A model generated the notes under the pieces. That model made no database searches, was not told where the DNA came from, and worked only from the letters and a program-made list of their open reading frames with translations. A stretch of 64,000 bases of DNA. Origin: Effrenium voratum. Its lineage: Eukaryota; Sar; Dinophyceae; Suessiales; Symbiodiniaceae. Shown piece by piece: positions 11,779 through 21,150 of this stretch. A program made the translations under genes and the position numbers. The stretch's first letter is position 1; each line of letters opens with the position of its first letter. The stretch lies in contig CAUJNA010000572.1 of the NCBI GenBank assembly GCA_963377175.1, positions 116,001-180,000 of the forward strand. Direction: 5' to 3'.

Positions 11779-12337
11779 TTATATTATACTGACTCCAACA
11801 TGACCATTGGCAATGCCACGCAGCGACTCGGACATGGATGTGCCAGCAACTTATGGCGAGAGCCCTTGAAACTTGAGCTCCAATAGGCGGTGGTTGCCGA
11901 TGCCTTGGAGCTGCGCTCAGACCGACGGATCAGACCGACTGAGCTCCGGGGGACATCCCCTCACAGATTTGAGAACGCTTGTTCAGCTGCTTGCACCGTC
12001 AATTGTGACCCTCCTAGTTGAGAGAAGCCAGCCCCAAAGGGTCTCACAATTGCCATGTGTTCATGGGTCCATGCATTGGCCTTTGATTAAGGAGTCATGT
12101 TCACATGTCCAGTAGTCCTCCATGCAATTTCTGCATCTTATTGCCCTGGGAATGCAACAAGGGAGATGAAGAACCATTTTCCGAACCTGAGTTGTCGGGC
12201 TAGTTCAATGAATGTCGGAAGTATTGTGTTGAGATGATCTCACTTCCTTAGGGTATGAACGGCTTAGCCGTTAGGGTTCTCTATTCACAAAGACTTGCTC
12301 CCAGGCACAAAATGGTTTGTCCCTTGTATCTTTACTG

Positions 12338-12610
12338 TTTCACCACTTGTCTCCCCACTGATCTCCCTGCTTGTGCTTGGTGGTTCGGACCTGGTATGTA
12401 GCGCTTGTCTCCCCACTTGTCTCCCAAATTGTCTCACCACTCGTGGCCCACTTATCTCCTCATTTCCTTGCTTGTAGCTGCGGACTTGGACCTTGTCACG
12501 GCTTGTCTCCCACTTGTCTCCCCGCTTGCCTGCCAGCTTGTAGTTGCTAACCGGACCTTGTCATGGCTTTCACGGCTTGTCTCCCGATTTATCTCCCTAC
12601 TTGTCTCCTC
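12338..12610. repeat. Degenerate CTTGTCTCCC repeat
   Basis: Many imperfect copies of a 12-bp-like unit CTTGTCTCCCCA are scattered with longer spacers. They create spurious Ser/Leu-rich frames. Confidence 0.65.
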
Positions 12611-12620
12611 CCTTCTCCCG

Positions 12621-15459
12621 ACGCTTGCTTGGCTCGGACACTTACCAGGTGCGTGGTGCGTGCGCATGTTGGTTTCCATGACAGACATTTGCGAATTGGT
12701 ATTCCACGACATGGACAATAAAGCTGTGACAAGACTTGACGACAGTTGCTTGCCCATGTGTTGGTTCGATGCCAATTTATGCTCTGTTCTTTGGAAGATC
12801 ATGAAGTGGTGAACAAAAGGTTTGGTCTTTTCCTGACCAATCGACTCGGGAAGTGACGGGTTTTTCAGGGAATTCGGAATTTCCGGTGGCCAAGGACTGC
12901 ACGGCCATCCAGATACGCAGCTGCAGCCTCAGGAAGGCAGTTGGAACTCGGAAAGGGTTTCCATGCGATTGTAGTTGTTTTTTCTTCTTCTTCTTTTTCT
13001 TCTTCTTTTTTTTCTCCGAGAAACGGAGCTAACGCATTCATTTGGGGGGGCACTCCATTTGTCAGGGTATTTCTTTGTCCTGGCTGCCTTCCTGAGATGT
13101 GGAAGTCTCCAAGGAAGCGCAGTGCAGGAGGTGGAGAGAGTCCTCGCCTTTTTGGAGAGGTGCTCCATCAGGCGTTCCATCGCCCGTGGCCCCCATGGAA
13201 GTTTTGCCGTTTTTGTTCATGCTATTTGCGCGACTGGGCAACGAGAAGGCACCAGTGGTCAGTTGAGAAAAGCTTGGGCTTTGCCAGGTACGCGCCGCAG
13301 ATCGGCGAGGAGGACCCACCGATGGCGCTGCTTCGATTCAAAACGCGACTTGTTCAACTCGTATGCAAGCTTCTCGGGAAAGTGTCGACCACTTGCAGCG
13401 CCCACGTCTTCCTGGGAGCAGGCAAACTCCGGTTTCTATTGAATTCTCCAGCGTTTCTCAATTTTGATGATGTCCATTGTTTGCTACTGCACGGAGCATG
13501 AACATATTTTCTTGGAACCTCCATGCAGGTTTTTGGCTTCACCTGTTTGCCCTTTCTACAAGCCAAGGGTCTGCCTGAAACGGAGTTTGGCCGCATGAAG
13601 TGCTCAGGAGAAAGGCCCAGCGAAAGTCCTTCTGGAGGAGGCAGCCGGGAAGCATGGGCTGCAAGCGCAACCAGCAGTCTGGCGTGTCCGTGCCGCCGCT
13701 TGAGCTGCGCAGGCGATTGCTCAGGCTGTGGCTTCAGGTTGTGCCAGCTCCTCACTTTGCCCACGGGTGGGGAATTCAGAGATAGTGGGCAGCCCGACAG
13801 CCACTTTCCCTTTGAGATTCAGAGAGTTGGGGGCATTTGGCCAGGCCGAGTAAGAAGACCTCTTCATTGGCGACCCCCATTAGCAGAATGACAGACCTGT
13901 TGCTGCGGGCAAGCGGCTGTGAGCCTCCAGTTATGTTTCTTTGTTCGAGATTCCATGCAAGAACAAAGTGGCCGCTTGCGGCTTGAAGTCCATGGCTTTG
14001 ACCCAGGCCGCCTCCAGCATCGCCGCGCACGTGGCCAGGCTCAGTCCGAAGGCGAGTAGCTGAGGCTGACCAGCCATTTCAAAGTGGCACGGGGAACAAC
14101 AAGCGTGCGTGTGCGTGTGCGTGTCCGTGTGCGTGCGTGCGTGCGTGTTTGCGTGTGCGTGCGTGTTTGCGTGCGTGGGTGTGTGCGTGCGTGGGTGTGT
14201 GAAGGTGTATGCTGGGTCAAGGTGCCAGAGATACTCAGCAGCCTGGAGAAAGTCGAGAATCAGGCGTAGAGACTTCGAGTTTGAGACTCCGCAGGGTTTT
14301 TGCTGCACTTCAGGAGCCGCAGCAGCCGAGACGTCCCGTGCTGATCAGGCCGACTGACTAACCAAAAGGGGGAAGGATGGGACAGCATGGGAGGCATACC
14401 AGTTTTATAGCGGCAACTGAAGGGAGATGGCTTTCATAAAACGAGAGGCTAATCTGCTAATAAAACTACTCCATTGCAGAGCACGGTCATGTTTCTGTTT
14501 GCTGTCCAGGCTCTTTTTTGGTGCGTCATAACAGCTTGGTGCAACGTTGCTACTCTAAACTGCGGTTCTCTTCTCACGGACCTGAGTCAGCCATTTAGTA
14601 GATAACTTGATGACAGCTGCCTGCCAGTGGAACGAATTAGGGTCCTGCCAGGCTGACAGCTGTGGTCAGTCAACTCAAAGTGGAGACTGTGGAGCCAGGA
14701 CCTCAAAGATGGGCTTGTGGGAGGTGCGGGGTTTGCCGGCTGCCACTGGCGCCTGTCTCCTCGCTCGCAACCTGTCTTGGTTCCGAGGTTCCATTTCAGG
14801 GACGGCTCAAAGAAGGCCGGTGCCGAAGCCGCGTCAACTTTTCGTTGACAATCCCACAGCTGCTGCTTTCGGCTCAAGCCCTGCTTTCACGCCGGACACT
14901 GCCCAAAGCAGGCAGATACGATGCCACACCCTGAAGAGCAGTGCCCTGTCACAAGCCTTAGCCCTTCTTCGTTGCCTTCAGGTCTTGTCAGCAAGTGCCA
15001 TTCGTACTGGCTTCTGGCTGCTGAAGCGGCGGATTTTCACTTGGCCAGCATGCATAGGGCCGCATAGCAGATCCAGCCTTCCGCCTGCTGCATATCTGAG
15101 GCCGATTGTGGCATGGAGCCTGGGTTGCAAGATTTCAGCGGAGTTGCCAAGGTTGCTGCACTGCCCTGCTCACATACCGAGGGCCAGAGCGCAGAGGACA
15201 GCTGACGTCTTCAGAAATGCCTTTGGGCCGTTGACCTACCAAGGCGTGGAATTGCTCGGTTCGATCTCTGCCGCTGCATGGGCAACCGATTTGTAAAGCT
15301 CGGCAAAATGAGACGCACGGCAAAATCAGACGCACGACATGCAGGCAAAATGATGCGACAGGTATGAATCTCAGAGAATATATATATATATATATATAAC
15401 AAAACACGCAAACACACAACACCAACATGTGCTTTTTGCAGAGACGCATAGTATCATGG
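12621..15459. other. Repeat-rich host stretch, no firm gene
   Basis: It holds a TTC-rich pyrimidine tract (about 12976-13018), a long GT/GC-rich microsatellite (about 14103-14215) and a (TA)n run (about 15378-15398). Several frames longer than 100 codons exist (for example 12975-13442 and 14607-15296) but lack motifs and clear starts. I do not call them. Confidence 0.3.
14103..14215. repeat. GT/GC-rich microsatellite
   Basis: Runs of GCGTGTGC and GTGCGTGC dominate this stretch. Confidence 0.85.
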
Positions 15460-15461
15460 AA

Positions 15462-15550
15462 AGAGGGTTCACAATTGGTAGGGTCACTTGCGCAGGGCGC
15501 ACCTCCCAGCTGGTTTGAGGATCTCGAGGTTCGAATCTCCGAAAACTCCA
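15462..15550 (+). other. tRNA-like / SINE-like promoter boxes
   Basis: An A-box-like stretch (TTCACAATTGGTAGGG, 15468-15483) is followed about 45 bases later by a near-perfect B box (AGGTTCGAATCTCC, 15527-15540). The order and spacing suit an internal RNA polymerase III promoter. I could not fold a clean tRNA cloverleaf, so a tRNA-derived SINE or tRNA relic is more likely than a working tRNA gene. Confidence 0.35.
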
Positions 15551-15593
15551 TGGTGTCGTAGGAAATTCGCTGCTTCAAGGCCTCAATTGCGCG

Positions 15594-15687
15594 TTGCGCC
15601 AGGCCCGAACCTCATCGACTTTGCACAGAATCAGATCCGGGAGTTCCTCGGCAAGTGCTTTGCGTTTGTGTGGGAATGCCCCCCCCC
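15594..15687 (+). CDS. Exon candidate abutting the Polinton insertion
   Basis: The plus frame reads PNLIDFAQNQIREFLGKCF then AFVWECPP up to the poly-C tract where element 1 is inserted. The right flank after the poly-C can continue in frame for a few dozen codons (38691 onward, containing LEDEIWSFVVRIQTSN), depending on the number of Cs. The element may therefore have split a host exon. The family is unknown. Confidence 0.3.
15679..15687. other. Left poly-C at insertion site (target-site duplication candidate)
   Basis: Nine Cs lie just outside the left inverted repeat, and 13 Cs lie just outside the right one (38678-38690). A six-base duplication of CCCCCC would fit the target-site size known for Polintons, but the homopolymer hides its exact ends. 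Confidence 0.5.
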
Positions 15688-15688
15688 A

Positions 15689-15966
15689 AAAAAATGGTAA
15701 AAGTAGGGGGCCTGGGGGGTGGTCTGTTGATGGTCCCCTGTTATGGTTTTTATGTTCATCTCAAATCTGTGTTCCCCCTTATTCGTTTTTAAAAGAGGGT
15801 TTTTAGGGAGCTTATTTATCGTTTTCGTTAAGGTAATCATTTTGGTAATTGCCCCCCTTGTTCATTGTTGGGCTGGGGGCCGACATTTTTTTCATTTGAA
15901 AGAGTTAACCCTTTTAGTAGTTATCAAGTTCTGGGGTGTTGGTGGTGTATTTGTTTTGTTAGTGTT
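15689..15966 (+). repeat. Left terminal inverted repeat of element 1
   Basis: It begins AAAAAATGGTAAAAG and matches the reverse complement of 38400-38677 base for base as read by eye. It includes G-rich stretches unlike the AT-rich interior. Pairing stops at GTTAGTGTT. Confidence 0.93.
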
Positions 15967-16021
15967 TTTCTCACTAATTTTCATTTATAGGTTAAAAGTT
16001 CAGTATAATTATAACATATAA
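15743..16021 (+). CDS. Hydrophobic ORF starting in the left TIR (doubtful)
   Basis: A 92-codon frame starts at an ATG inside the inverted repeat and runs inward into unique sequence. The product is very hydrophobic (FISNLCSPLFVF, LFIVFVKVIILVIAPLV) and could be a membrane peptide. The same first 75 or so residues are encoded from the other TIR at 38324-38623 on the minus strand, where the frame ends differently. It may simply be a chance frame in duplicated DNA. Confidence 0.2.
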   Translation: MVFMFISNLCSPLFVFKRGFLGSLFIVFVKVIILVIAPLVHCWAGGRHFFHLKELTLLVVIKFWGVGGVFVLLVFFSLIFIYRLKVQYNYNI

Positions 16022-16049
16022 GATTTTACATGTTATTATTATATTATGA

Positions 16050-16577
16050 TTATAATTTCAGTTCAGGATAATAATCTAATTGGTTTGTCTTACTTCTTTC
16101 ATACATCATTTTAAAAATAATATTAACATCTCTCACTGTATTCTGAACATTAAACTTTTTACTTTCAATAAATAATTTGATATTTTCTTTAACATCTTCT
16201 CCTTTCTCTTGACTATAACCCAACATCCATAATATATCGTAAATCGTGTCATATTTTTTCTTACTGATTTTAAGAAACTGTTTAACATAATCGTAAGGTG
16301 GTATTTTATTTACAGTTAGAAATATTAAAATATCATCTTCTACATTTCTATTATGTATTCTTTTTATTCCCAACAGACATTTGATTAAAAATTGATTATC
16401 TCTCCAAGTTTTACAATTTTTACATATGTCTTCTTCACCATCCATTGAATAATTAATAATATTATTCACAATTTCATTAGGTAAACTCAATTTATACAAT
16501 TCCATATTTTCTTTTTTGAAGTGACAACAATCATAGCATTTTTTATCGATATAATTATTGATTCCATCACCGTTCAT
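16050..16577 (-). CDS. F-box-like Cys-rich protein 1
   Basis: This 175-residue protein has CYDCCHFKK near the N-terminus, then SLPNEIVNNIINYS followed by CKNCKTWRD. That layout resembles a short F-box helix module (LP.E.....I..Y, then a Trp-containing helix). F-box proteins recruit substrates to SCF ubiquitin ligases through Skp1; that role is inference here. The rest is Lys/Ile-rich with no motif. An AAACTACTTAAAGA motif lies 27 bases upstream of the ATG. It is the outermost of three tandem leftward genes next to the left TIR. Confidence 0.6.
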   Translation of the reverse strand: MNGDGINNYIDKKCYDCCHFKKENMELYKLSLPNEIVNNIINYSMDGEEDICKNCKTWRDNQFLIKCLLGIKRIHNRNVEDDILIFLTVNKIPPYDYVKQFLKISKKKYDTIYDILWMLGYSQEKGEDVKENIKLFIESKKFNVQNTVRDVNIIFKMMYERSKTNQLDYYPELKL

Positions 16578-16718
16578 TTTTCTCTTAATATATAAGGTAA
16601 TATTTCTTTAAGTAGTTTTGGCTAGGGGGTTGCTGGTCGGTTGGTCTGGGTTTCAGGTTTAATTTAAATGTCTTAACCTTCTTTTTAGATTATAAATCAA
16701 TGTTTAATCATATTATAA
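16575..16718. repeat. 144-bp intergenic direct repeat, copy A
   Basis: It spans the start codon, promoter motif and a GC-rich block of the first F-box-like gene. It matches 17267-17410 almost exactly; only about 8 bases between the start region and the motif differ. Confidence 0.9.
16605..16618 (-). promoter_or_regulatory. Class A promoter motif (AAACTACTTAAAGA)
   Basis: Read on the minus strand, the motif sits 27 bases before the ATG of the 175-aa gene. A TATATATTAAGAG stretch lies between it and the start codon. Confidence 0.6.
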
Positions 16719-16744
16719 TTAAATATTATGATTAAACCATGAAA

Positions 16745-17269
16745 TCATTGTTTCTGTTTTCTATAAATTTCAATTATAACATGTTCGATAGTAATGATTT
16801 CGTGTCGTTTCATAGTCTGTTTGGTTTCTTCAACTGCTTGTTCAATATGGTATTGTAATGACGCTCTACTTGAAATCTTATTCTGTTTAGATGATGAATA
16901 AGAACGACAGTTGCTAATATTATTATGATACATAATTTTCGAACTAACTTCTATTCCAACCTGTATTTCTTCATCATACTTCATCATTCTTAATAATTCT
17001 TTTGGTGGTTTCAACGCATATGAAAGCGCTTTATCACCTTTTAAGCATTTATTGCGAATCTCAACATAATATCTACTTTCTCCTACTCGTTCAGTGTAAA
17101 TAGACGGTTTCCATTTCCTTTGTAAGACCCTTAATGCTTTACACTGTTTTAGTCCTTGCCACCCTTCATTGCCAATCATATAAGAAGCGATGTTTAACAA
17201 TGTTTCCATAGGTAAGCTAGCACAATTCTTAACCATAAAATTATTCTCTGACATTTTACCCTTACTCAT
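16745..17269 (-). CDS. F-box-like protein 2
   Basis: This 174-residue protein contains ASLPMETLLNIASYM, then LKQCKALRVLQRKW, matching the two-helix layout of an F-box (LP.E.L..I..Y then a region ending in a Trp). The remainder is basic and Ser/Asn-rich without recognisable repeats. Substrate-adaptor function is inference from the family. The spacer on each side is nearly identical to that of the first gene, yet the coding parts are strongly diverged. Confidence 0.55.
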   Translation of the reverse strand: MSKGKMSENNFMVKNCASLPMETLLNIASYMIGNEGWQGLKQCKALRVLQRKWKPSIYTERVGESRYYVEIRNKCLKGDKALSYALKPPKELLRMMKYDEEIQVGIEVSSKIMYHNNISNCRSYSSSKQNKISSRASLQYHIEQAVEETKQTMKRHEIITIEHVIIEIYRKQKQ

Positions 17270-17410
17270 TTTTCTCTTAATATATAAGGCTTTTTCTCTT
17301 TAAGTAGTTTTGGCTAGGGGGTTGCTGGTCGGTTGGTCTGGGTTTCAGGTTTAATTTAAATGTCTTAACCTTCTTTTTAGATTATAAATCAATGTTTAAT
17401 CATATTATAA
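17267..17410. repeat. 144-bp intergenic direct repeat, copy B
   Basis: This is the second copy of the module at 16575-16718, offset by 692 bases. From the CTTTAAGTAG motif to the end the two copies appear identical, including the G/T-rich block GGCTAGGGGGTTGCTGG. Confidence 0.9.
17297..17310 (-). promoter_or_regulatory. Class A promoter motif
   Basis: AAACTACTTAAAGA on the minus strand, 27 bases before the ATG at 17269, the same spacing as in the first gene. Confidence 0.6.
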
Positions 17411-17434
17411 GATAACAATATTAATAAACAAAAG

Positions 17435-18091
17435 TTAACTTGACCCGTATTCAATCTCACCAGCGATACAACCACTATAACAACTCATACTATACTCACA
17501 ACAATAATGCTCGTATCCTTTTATTAATTGGTCTGTGTAAATTTCAATTAAGTCGCTTAATATGTTTCTCATATAATAATTGTTATTTCTATATGACCAC
17601 CAATTGTTTAGGTTAGGAAAGAACAAATCACTATTTTTGATAAACTTTAATTCTTCAATTTTAAGACAATTTTTTAAAAGTACAGTAACTTCTTCTTGAT
17701 TATTCTTACAATATGATTTTAATCCTTGATAATACATTTTTCTTGTTTTAAATCTTTCTTTAACCTCTTGTTTATTAAATATTCTGTCAATTCTTTTTCT
17801 GTATTGTTTGTTAACAAAAGGGATTACTGTTAGACAAGTAATATCGTTATTTAGCATTTGTTCAATAATCTTTAACTGAAGCTCTGCTTTTTCCAGACCT
17901 TCTTCAGGAATGTGTTTATCACTCATAAAATGCTCTTCTTCATCTCTCAAATACCAACAATCAAAACATCTTGGTTTAATATAACCACCTATAAGATTAC
18001 AAACATTAACAGGTAAAATATTAGCTAGTGCCACGACAGACTTACATTTTTTATTTTTACAAGGACATTTATCATAATTAAACAGTGTCAT
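17435..18091 (-). CDS. F-box-like Cys-rich protein 3
   Basis: This 218-residue protein starts with CPCKNKKCKS, followed by NILPVNVCNLIGGYI and CFDCWYLRDEEEHF, an arrangement like that of the first gene (LP...V.N.I..Y, then C..C and RD). A Cys cluster near the end (CCEYSMSCYSGC) may bind metal. The F-box reading is weaker than for the other two. It is divergent from the integrase gene across a 103-base spacer and carries the class A motif 28 bases upstream. Confidence 0.5.
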   Translation of the reverse strand: MTLFNYDKCPCKNKKCKSVVALANILPVNVCNLIGGYIKPRCFDCWYLRDEEEHFMSDKHIPEEGLEKAELQLKIIEQMLNNDITCLTVIPFVNKQYRKRIDRIFNKQEVKERFKTRKMYYQGLKSYCKNNQEEVTVLLKNCLKIEELKFIKNSDLFFPNLNNWWSYRNNNYYMRNILSDLIEIYTDQLIKGYEHYCCEYSMSCYSGCIAGEIEYGSS

Positions 18092-18119
18092 TTGTTTCTT
18101 ACTATATTATATCCATTTT

Positions 18120-18133
18120 TCTTTAAGTAGTTT
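18120..18133 (-). promoter_or_regulatory. Class A promoter motif
   Basis: AAACTACTTAAAGA on the minus strand, 28 bases before the ATG at 18091. Confidence 0.6.
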
Positions 18134-18174
18134 GTATTTTATGTTAAGGGGTGGGGCTTTATATTGAAAAAATA

Positions 18175-18183
18175 TTTTCTAAC
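18175..18183 (+). promoter_or_regulatory. Class B motif (TTTTCTAAC) before integrase
   Basis: A TCTA-core element in AT-rich sequence 11 bases before the integrase ATG. Confidence 0.4.
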
Positions 18184-18194
18184 AATTTAATATA

Positions 18195-19121
18195 ATGGCG
18201 AGATTAACAAAAGACCAAATAATCAGCAACATCTATTACGACTTAGACGAGGGTTTCGGAAGCACACAAGCGACACACAAGAAGGCAAAGGAAGAAGACC
18301 CAACAATAACATTAGACGATGTAAAGTCTTTCTTAAAGAAACAACCAAATAAACAAATCAAAAATTATAGAGGTACTAATTCCTATACCGCTCCATTCGC
18401 ACGATATGAATATCAAATAGACATAATGCATATGTCACCTTTAGCAAAAGACAAGAACGTTCCACAGTATGCTTTAGTCGTGATTGACATCTTCAGTAAA
18501 TTAGCAGATGTAATACCGATGGAGGAAAGAGACGGAGAGCACGTTTTGAAGGCGTTGAGAACAAGCTTTAAAAAGATGGGTTATCCGATGTCCGTGTATT
18601 CTGATGACGACGGAGCGTTTGCAACTAAAAATCAAGTTCAGGATTTCTTCAACAGTGAAGGAATAAACCACATCGTCACGAAGACCCACGCAAATGTGGC
18701 CGAGCGTTTTATTAGAACGATGAAAAACAAAATTCACGATAGAGTTAGGTTTAACAACATGAAATGGACCGACGCCCTAACGCCGGCATTGAAACAGTAT
18801 AACAGCACATCACACTCATCAACAAGGATGACACCGACCGATGCACACAAGGACGACAATGAAATAAATGTAAAGGTCAATCTTAAACTACGAGAAAAAA
18901 ACAAAAGAAAGTATCCCAAAATAGAGGAGAACGACAAGGTAAAAGTGTTCCAAAAGAAAAGGGGTAATTACACCGACAGAAAGGAGTATAACTCTAAATG
19001 GTCTAATAAAATATTCAATATTGATAAAATTGAATATGATATTATGGGTAATAAAACTTACAAAGTAGCAGGAATAAACAAACCGCTTTTGAGACACGAA
19101 ATTTTGTTAGTTAATGATTAA
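18195..19121 (+). CDS. Retroviral-type (rve) DDE integrase
   Basis: This 308-residue integrase should insert the element by joining its inverted-repeat ends to target DNA. The catalytic core runs from about residue 70 to 220. The likely triad is D76 (YQIDIMHM), D137 or a neighbour (YSDDDGAF) and E170 (NVAERFIRTMKN). The core is followed by NSTSHSSTRMTPTDAH, which is typical of rve integrases. A C-terminal basic beta-rich segment (DKVKVFQKK to GNKTYKVAG) fits the SH3/chromodomain-like DNA-binding end of the family. The first 65 residues form a helical N-terminal region. It is the hallmark enzyme of Mavericks/Polintons. The gene faces right, divergent from the F-box-like cluster, and its stop overlaps the next convergent gene by 4 bases. 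Confidence 0.92.
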   Translation: MARLTKDQIISNIYYDLDEGFGSTQATHKKAKEEDPTITLDDVKSFLKKQPNKQIKNYRGTNSYTAPFARYEYQIDIMHMSPLAKDKNVPQYALVVIDIFSKLADVIPMEERDGEHVLKALRTSFKKMGYPMSVYSDDDGAFATKNQVQDFFNSEGINHIVTKTHANVAERFIRTMKNKIHDRVRFNNMKWTDALTPALKQYNSTSHSSTRMTPTDAHKDDNEINVKVNLKLREKNKRKYPKIEENDKVKVFQKKRGNYTDRKEYNSKWSNKIFNIDKIEYDIMGNKTYKVAGINKPLLRHEILLVND

Positions 19122-19417
19122 ACGTATTTCTTGGTGTCTTCTTTATACTTGACTTGATAGTAATCCAGACTTGATTGTTTAGGTTCTTTTATGATTTTTT
19201 CATTCAGTTTTTTAACATAAATGTTTCGTTTATTTTTGTATTCGCTACTGTCTCTATCTACTTCTTTTGCTTGATAATTGTTATTGTTATCATATGTAGG
19301 TTTAATATTCAAGCTCTTTAAGATTTTCAGTATGTTTTCATTTTGCTCCAACACTTTTTCTAATCTTGGAAACAACAACTCTAAACTACTGTCAATGTTC
19401 GCTAAATGTTCCTCCAT
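19118..19417 (-). CDS. Small coiled-coil protein
   Basis: This 99-residue protein starts with EEHLANIDSSLELLFPRLEK and continues as a heptad-like Leu/Ile/Asn pattern, then a Lys-rich tail. It looks like a short coiled coil and has no known motif. It converges on the integrase gene with a 4-base overlap. Confidence 0.5.
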   Translation of the reverse strand: MEEHLANIDSSLELLFPRLEKVLEQNENILKILKSLNIKPTYDNNNNYQAKEVDRDSSEYKNKRNIYVKKLNEKIIKEPKQSSLDYYQVKYKEDTKKYV

Positions 19418-19487
19418 ATATACTAAATTATAAAACTAAACTTTTAAAACTAAATGTTGCAATTATGTTAAATCTACTCTTTAAATA

Positions 19488-19847
19488 CTATTTTTTCATT
19501 ATTTGTTTAACAGTTTCCTGAGTTTCCTTATCACCATTATCGGATGGAGTAGCGTTCCGACCCCATTTAAATGTAATATTATGAACATCTGTTTCTAAGT
19601 TGATACTGTCTTTAGTTTTATCAATATTCATTTTCTTATCATTTTTACTTATTTTGAAACTTGTTGGAATACATGAACATTTACAATTTTTATTATTTTT
19701 TATTTCTAATTCATTTTTTAATTCTAACATCTTTTTACACATTGGACAAGCAAACTCAATAACTGATGTTTCTTTAACAATTTCTTCTTTTTCTTCATCA
19801 GTTGAAGAAACAACTGATTCTGTCTTATTCTTTTTCTTTCTCCCCAT
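19488..19847 (-). CDS. Zinc-ribbon-like small protein
   Basis: This 119-residue protein begins MGRKKKNK and has an acidic stretch. A CPMCKK pair and a later CKCSC group could hold one zinc ion (CxxC at about 36-39, C.C.C at about 54-58). The tail is charged. A DNA- or RNA-binding role is only inference. Its 5' end overlaps the next upstream gene by 23 bases. Confidence 0.5.
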   Translation of the reverse strand: MGRKKKNKTESVVSSTDEEKEEIVKETSVIEFACPMCKKMLELKNELEIKNNKNCKCSCIPTSFKISKNDKKMNIDKTKDSINLETDVHNITFKWGRNATPSDNGDKETQETVKQIMKK

Positions 19848-20007
19848 CTATATTAATATTTATATTTTTAATATATTGTATCACAAACTTAATTAATTCT
19901 AAAACAAAATAGCATACTTTTTTAAATCTATTATCAGTTAGTATTACTTGTTCTATATTTTCTACTTTATCTATTATATCAATATAATCCGAATAACTTC
20001 TATTCAT
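19825..20007 (-). CDS. Short hydrophobic protein
   Basis: The 60-codon frame contains CYFVLELIKFVIQYI, a possible membrane helix, between polar ends. It overlaps the start of the 119-aa gene and is in the same direction, so it could be translationally coupled or a chance frame. No family is recognised. Confidence 0.35.
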   Translation of the reverse strand: MNRSYSDYIDIIDKVENIEQVILTDNRFKKVCYFVLELIKFVIQYIKNININIDGEKEKE

Positions 20008-20029
20008 ATAAAATAATAAATATAAAATA

Positions 20030-20041
20030 TTTTCTAAATAA
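20030..20041 (+). promoter_or_regulatory. Class B motif (TTTTCTAAATAA)
   Basis: It lies 18 bases before the ATPase ATG and is identical to the site before the 231-aa gene at 29069. Confidence 0.55.
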
Positions 20042-20059
20042 CTTTAATATTATTTTATT

Positions 20060-20815
20060 ATGTCTGATGTTCCAATAATAAAACCAATAAATATAACTGA
20101 TTACGATTTCAAACAATCTAAATATGAACATGTACCAAAACTACCTTTTCGCTCAATTGTTGTTGCTTCATCAACGGGTGGCAAAACAGTTTTAATTCAA
20201 AACCTTATCCTAAATGTTTATAGGGACTGCTTCGCCCGTATATTCATTTTTAGCCCGTCGGTTCATAATGACCCTACCTTCGTTGAAGTCAAGAAATATC
20301 AAAAAGATAATATGAAGGTTGATGATGAAAAAGAAAAGTTATATTATGACACCTACCAACCTGAAGAACTGGAAGAAATAATTAACACACAAAGAAAGAT
20401 AATTCATTATATGAAAGAACAGAAGATGAAGAAACTACATTCAATTTTAATCATTGTTGATGATTTTGCAGACGACCCTAAATTTGTTAGATATAGTAAG
20501 TTACTTCATGGACTGGCAACGAGAGGCAGACACGACGCCATTAGTTTTTGCTTAAGTGTTCAAAAATATCGTGTCCTTGCTCCAATCATTAGGTTGAATT
20601 CTAGTTCGTTGTATATCTTCAAGTTAAAGAATGTATCAGAGTTAATGTCATTCATTGAGGAAAACTCCGCCATCGTTGATAAAGAGCAACTGTTAAATAT
20701 GTATCATAAAGCGGTAGATGATAAGCCCTACTCCTTCTTTTATGTTAATATGAATTCCAAAGATGTTAATAATATGTTTTATGTTAGATTTGAGAAAGCT
20801 TTTAAAATAAAATAA
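20060..20815 (+). CDS. A32-like (FtsK/HerA-type) genome-packaging ATPase
   Basis: This 251-residue ATPase would pump the genome into the capsid. The Walker A is ASSTGGKT (residues 36-43) after a hydrophobic strand, and the Walker B is ILIIVDD (about 129-135). A further GRHDAISFCLSVQKY segment is typical of the A32 family sensor region. Length and order match packaging ATPases of Polintons, virophages and large DNA viruses. Its presence with capsid genes argues that the element can form virions (inference). It stands alone on the plus strand with a TTTTCTAAATAA promoter-like motif. Confidence 0.9.
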   Translation: MSDVPIIKPINITDYDFKQSKYEHVPKLPFRSIVVASSTGGKTVLIQNLILNVYRDCFARIFIFSPSVHNDPTFVEVKKYQKDNMKVDDEKEKLYYDTYQPEELEEIINTQRKIIHYMKEQKMKKLHSILIIVDDFADDPKFVRYSKLLHGLATRGRHDAISFCLSVQKYRVLAPIIRLNSSSLYIFKLKNVSELMSFIEENSAIVDKEQLLNMYHKAVDDKPYSFFYVNMNSKDVNNMFYVRFEKAFKIK

Positions 20816-20834
20816 ATCTATTATATATTATAGA

Positions 20835-21137
20835 ATGTTAAAAATGATTCAAGAAAGAATATATGAAGAACCAGTAAGGTTTTTCGGTAGCGATATACCA
20901 AAACAGATTCAGGAATACCGAAAGCAAAGACTACAACAATTAGTAGAGTGTGAATGTGGTGAAACTTTTTTAATGAAGGATGCTGCTAACCATATTGAAA
21001 GTGATTGTCATATTACTTTTAAGGAAGAAGAAAGAATGAGGAAAGAATTAGAAGAACATATTCGTATAGAAAATGATACTGATAGTGATAGTGATAATTA
21101 TAGTGATGGTGGTTCAACAAGAGTGCCAGATGATTAA
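20835..21137 (+). CDS. Small Cys/His-finger protein with acidic tail
   Basis: This 100-residue protein follows the ATPase after 19 bases. It carries VECECGETFLMKDAANHI then ESDCH, a one-finger motif like those seen in many Polinton and giant-virus proteins. The C-terminus is a run of Asp/Ser (DTDSDSDNYSDGG). It is probably co-expressed with the ATPase. Confidence 0.6.
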   Translation: MLKMIQERIYEEPVRFFGSDIPKQIQEYRKQRLQQLVECECGETFLMKDAANHIESDCHITFKEEERMRKELEEHIRIENDTDSDSDNYSDGGSTRVPDD

Positions 21138-21150
21138 AAAATAACTAAAT

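Noticed and set aside
14607..15296. 229-codon plus-strand frame
   Set aside because: No ATG with good context, no motif, uneven composition and several acceptor-like sites inside; likely chance.
15462..15550. Functional tRNA gene
   Set aside because: A and B boxes are present, but acceptor and anticodon stems do not pair convincingly.
15743..16021. TIR-encoded membrane protein
   Set aside because: Kept only as a doubtful feature: its two copies end differently and no start signal or motif class lies upstream.
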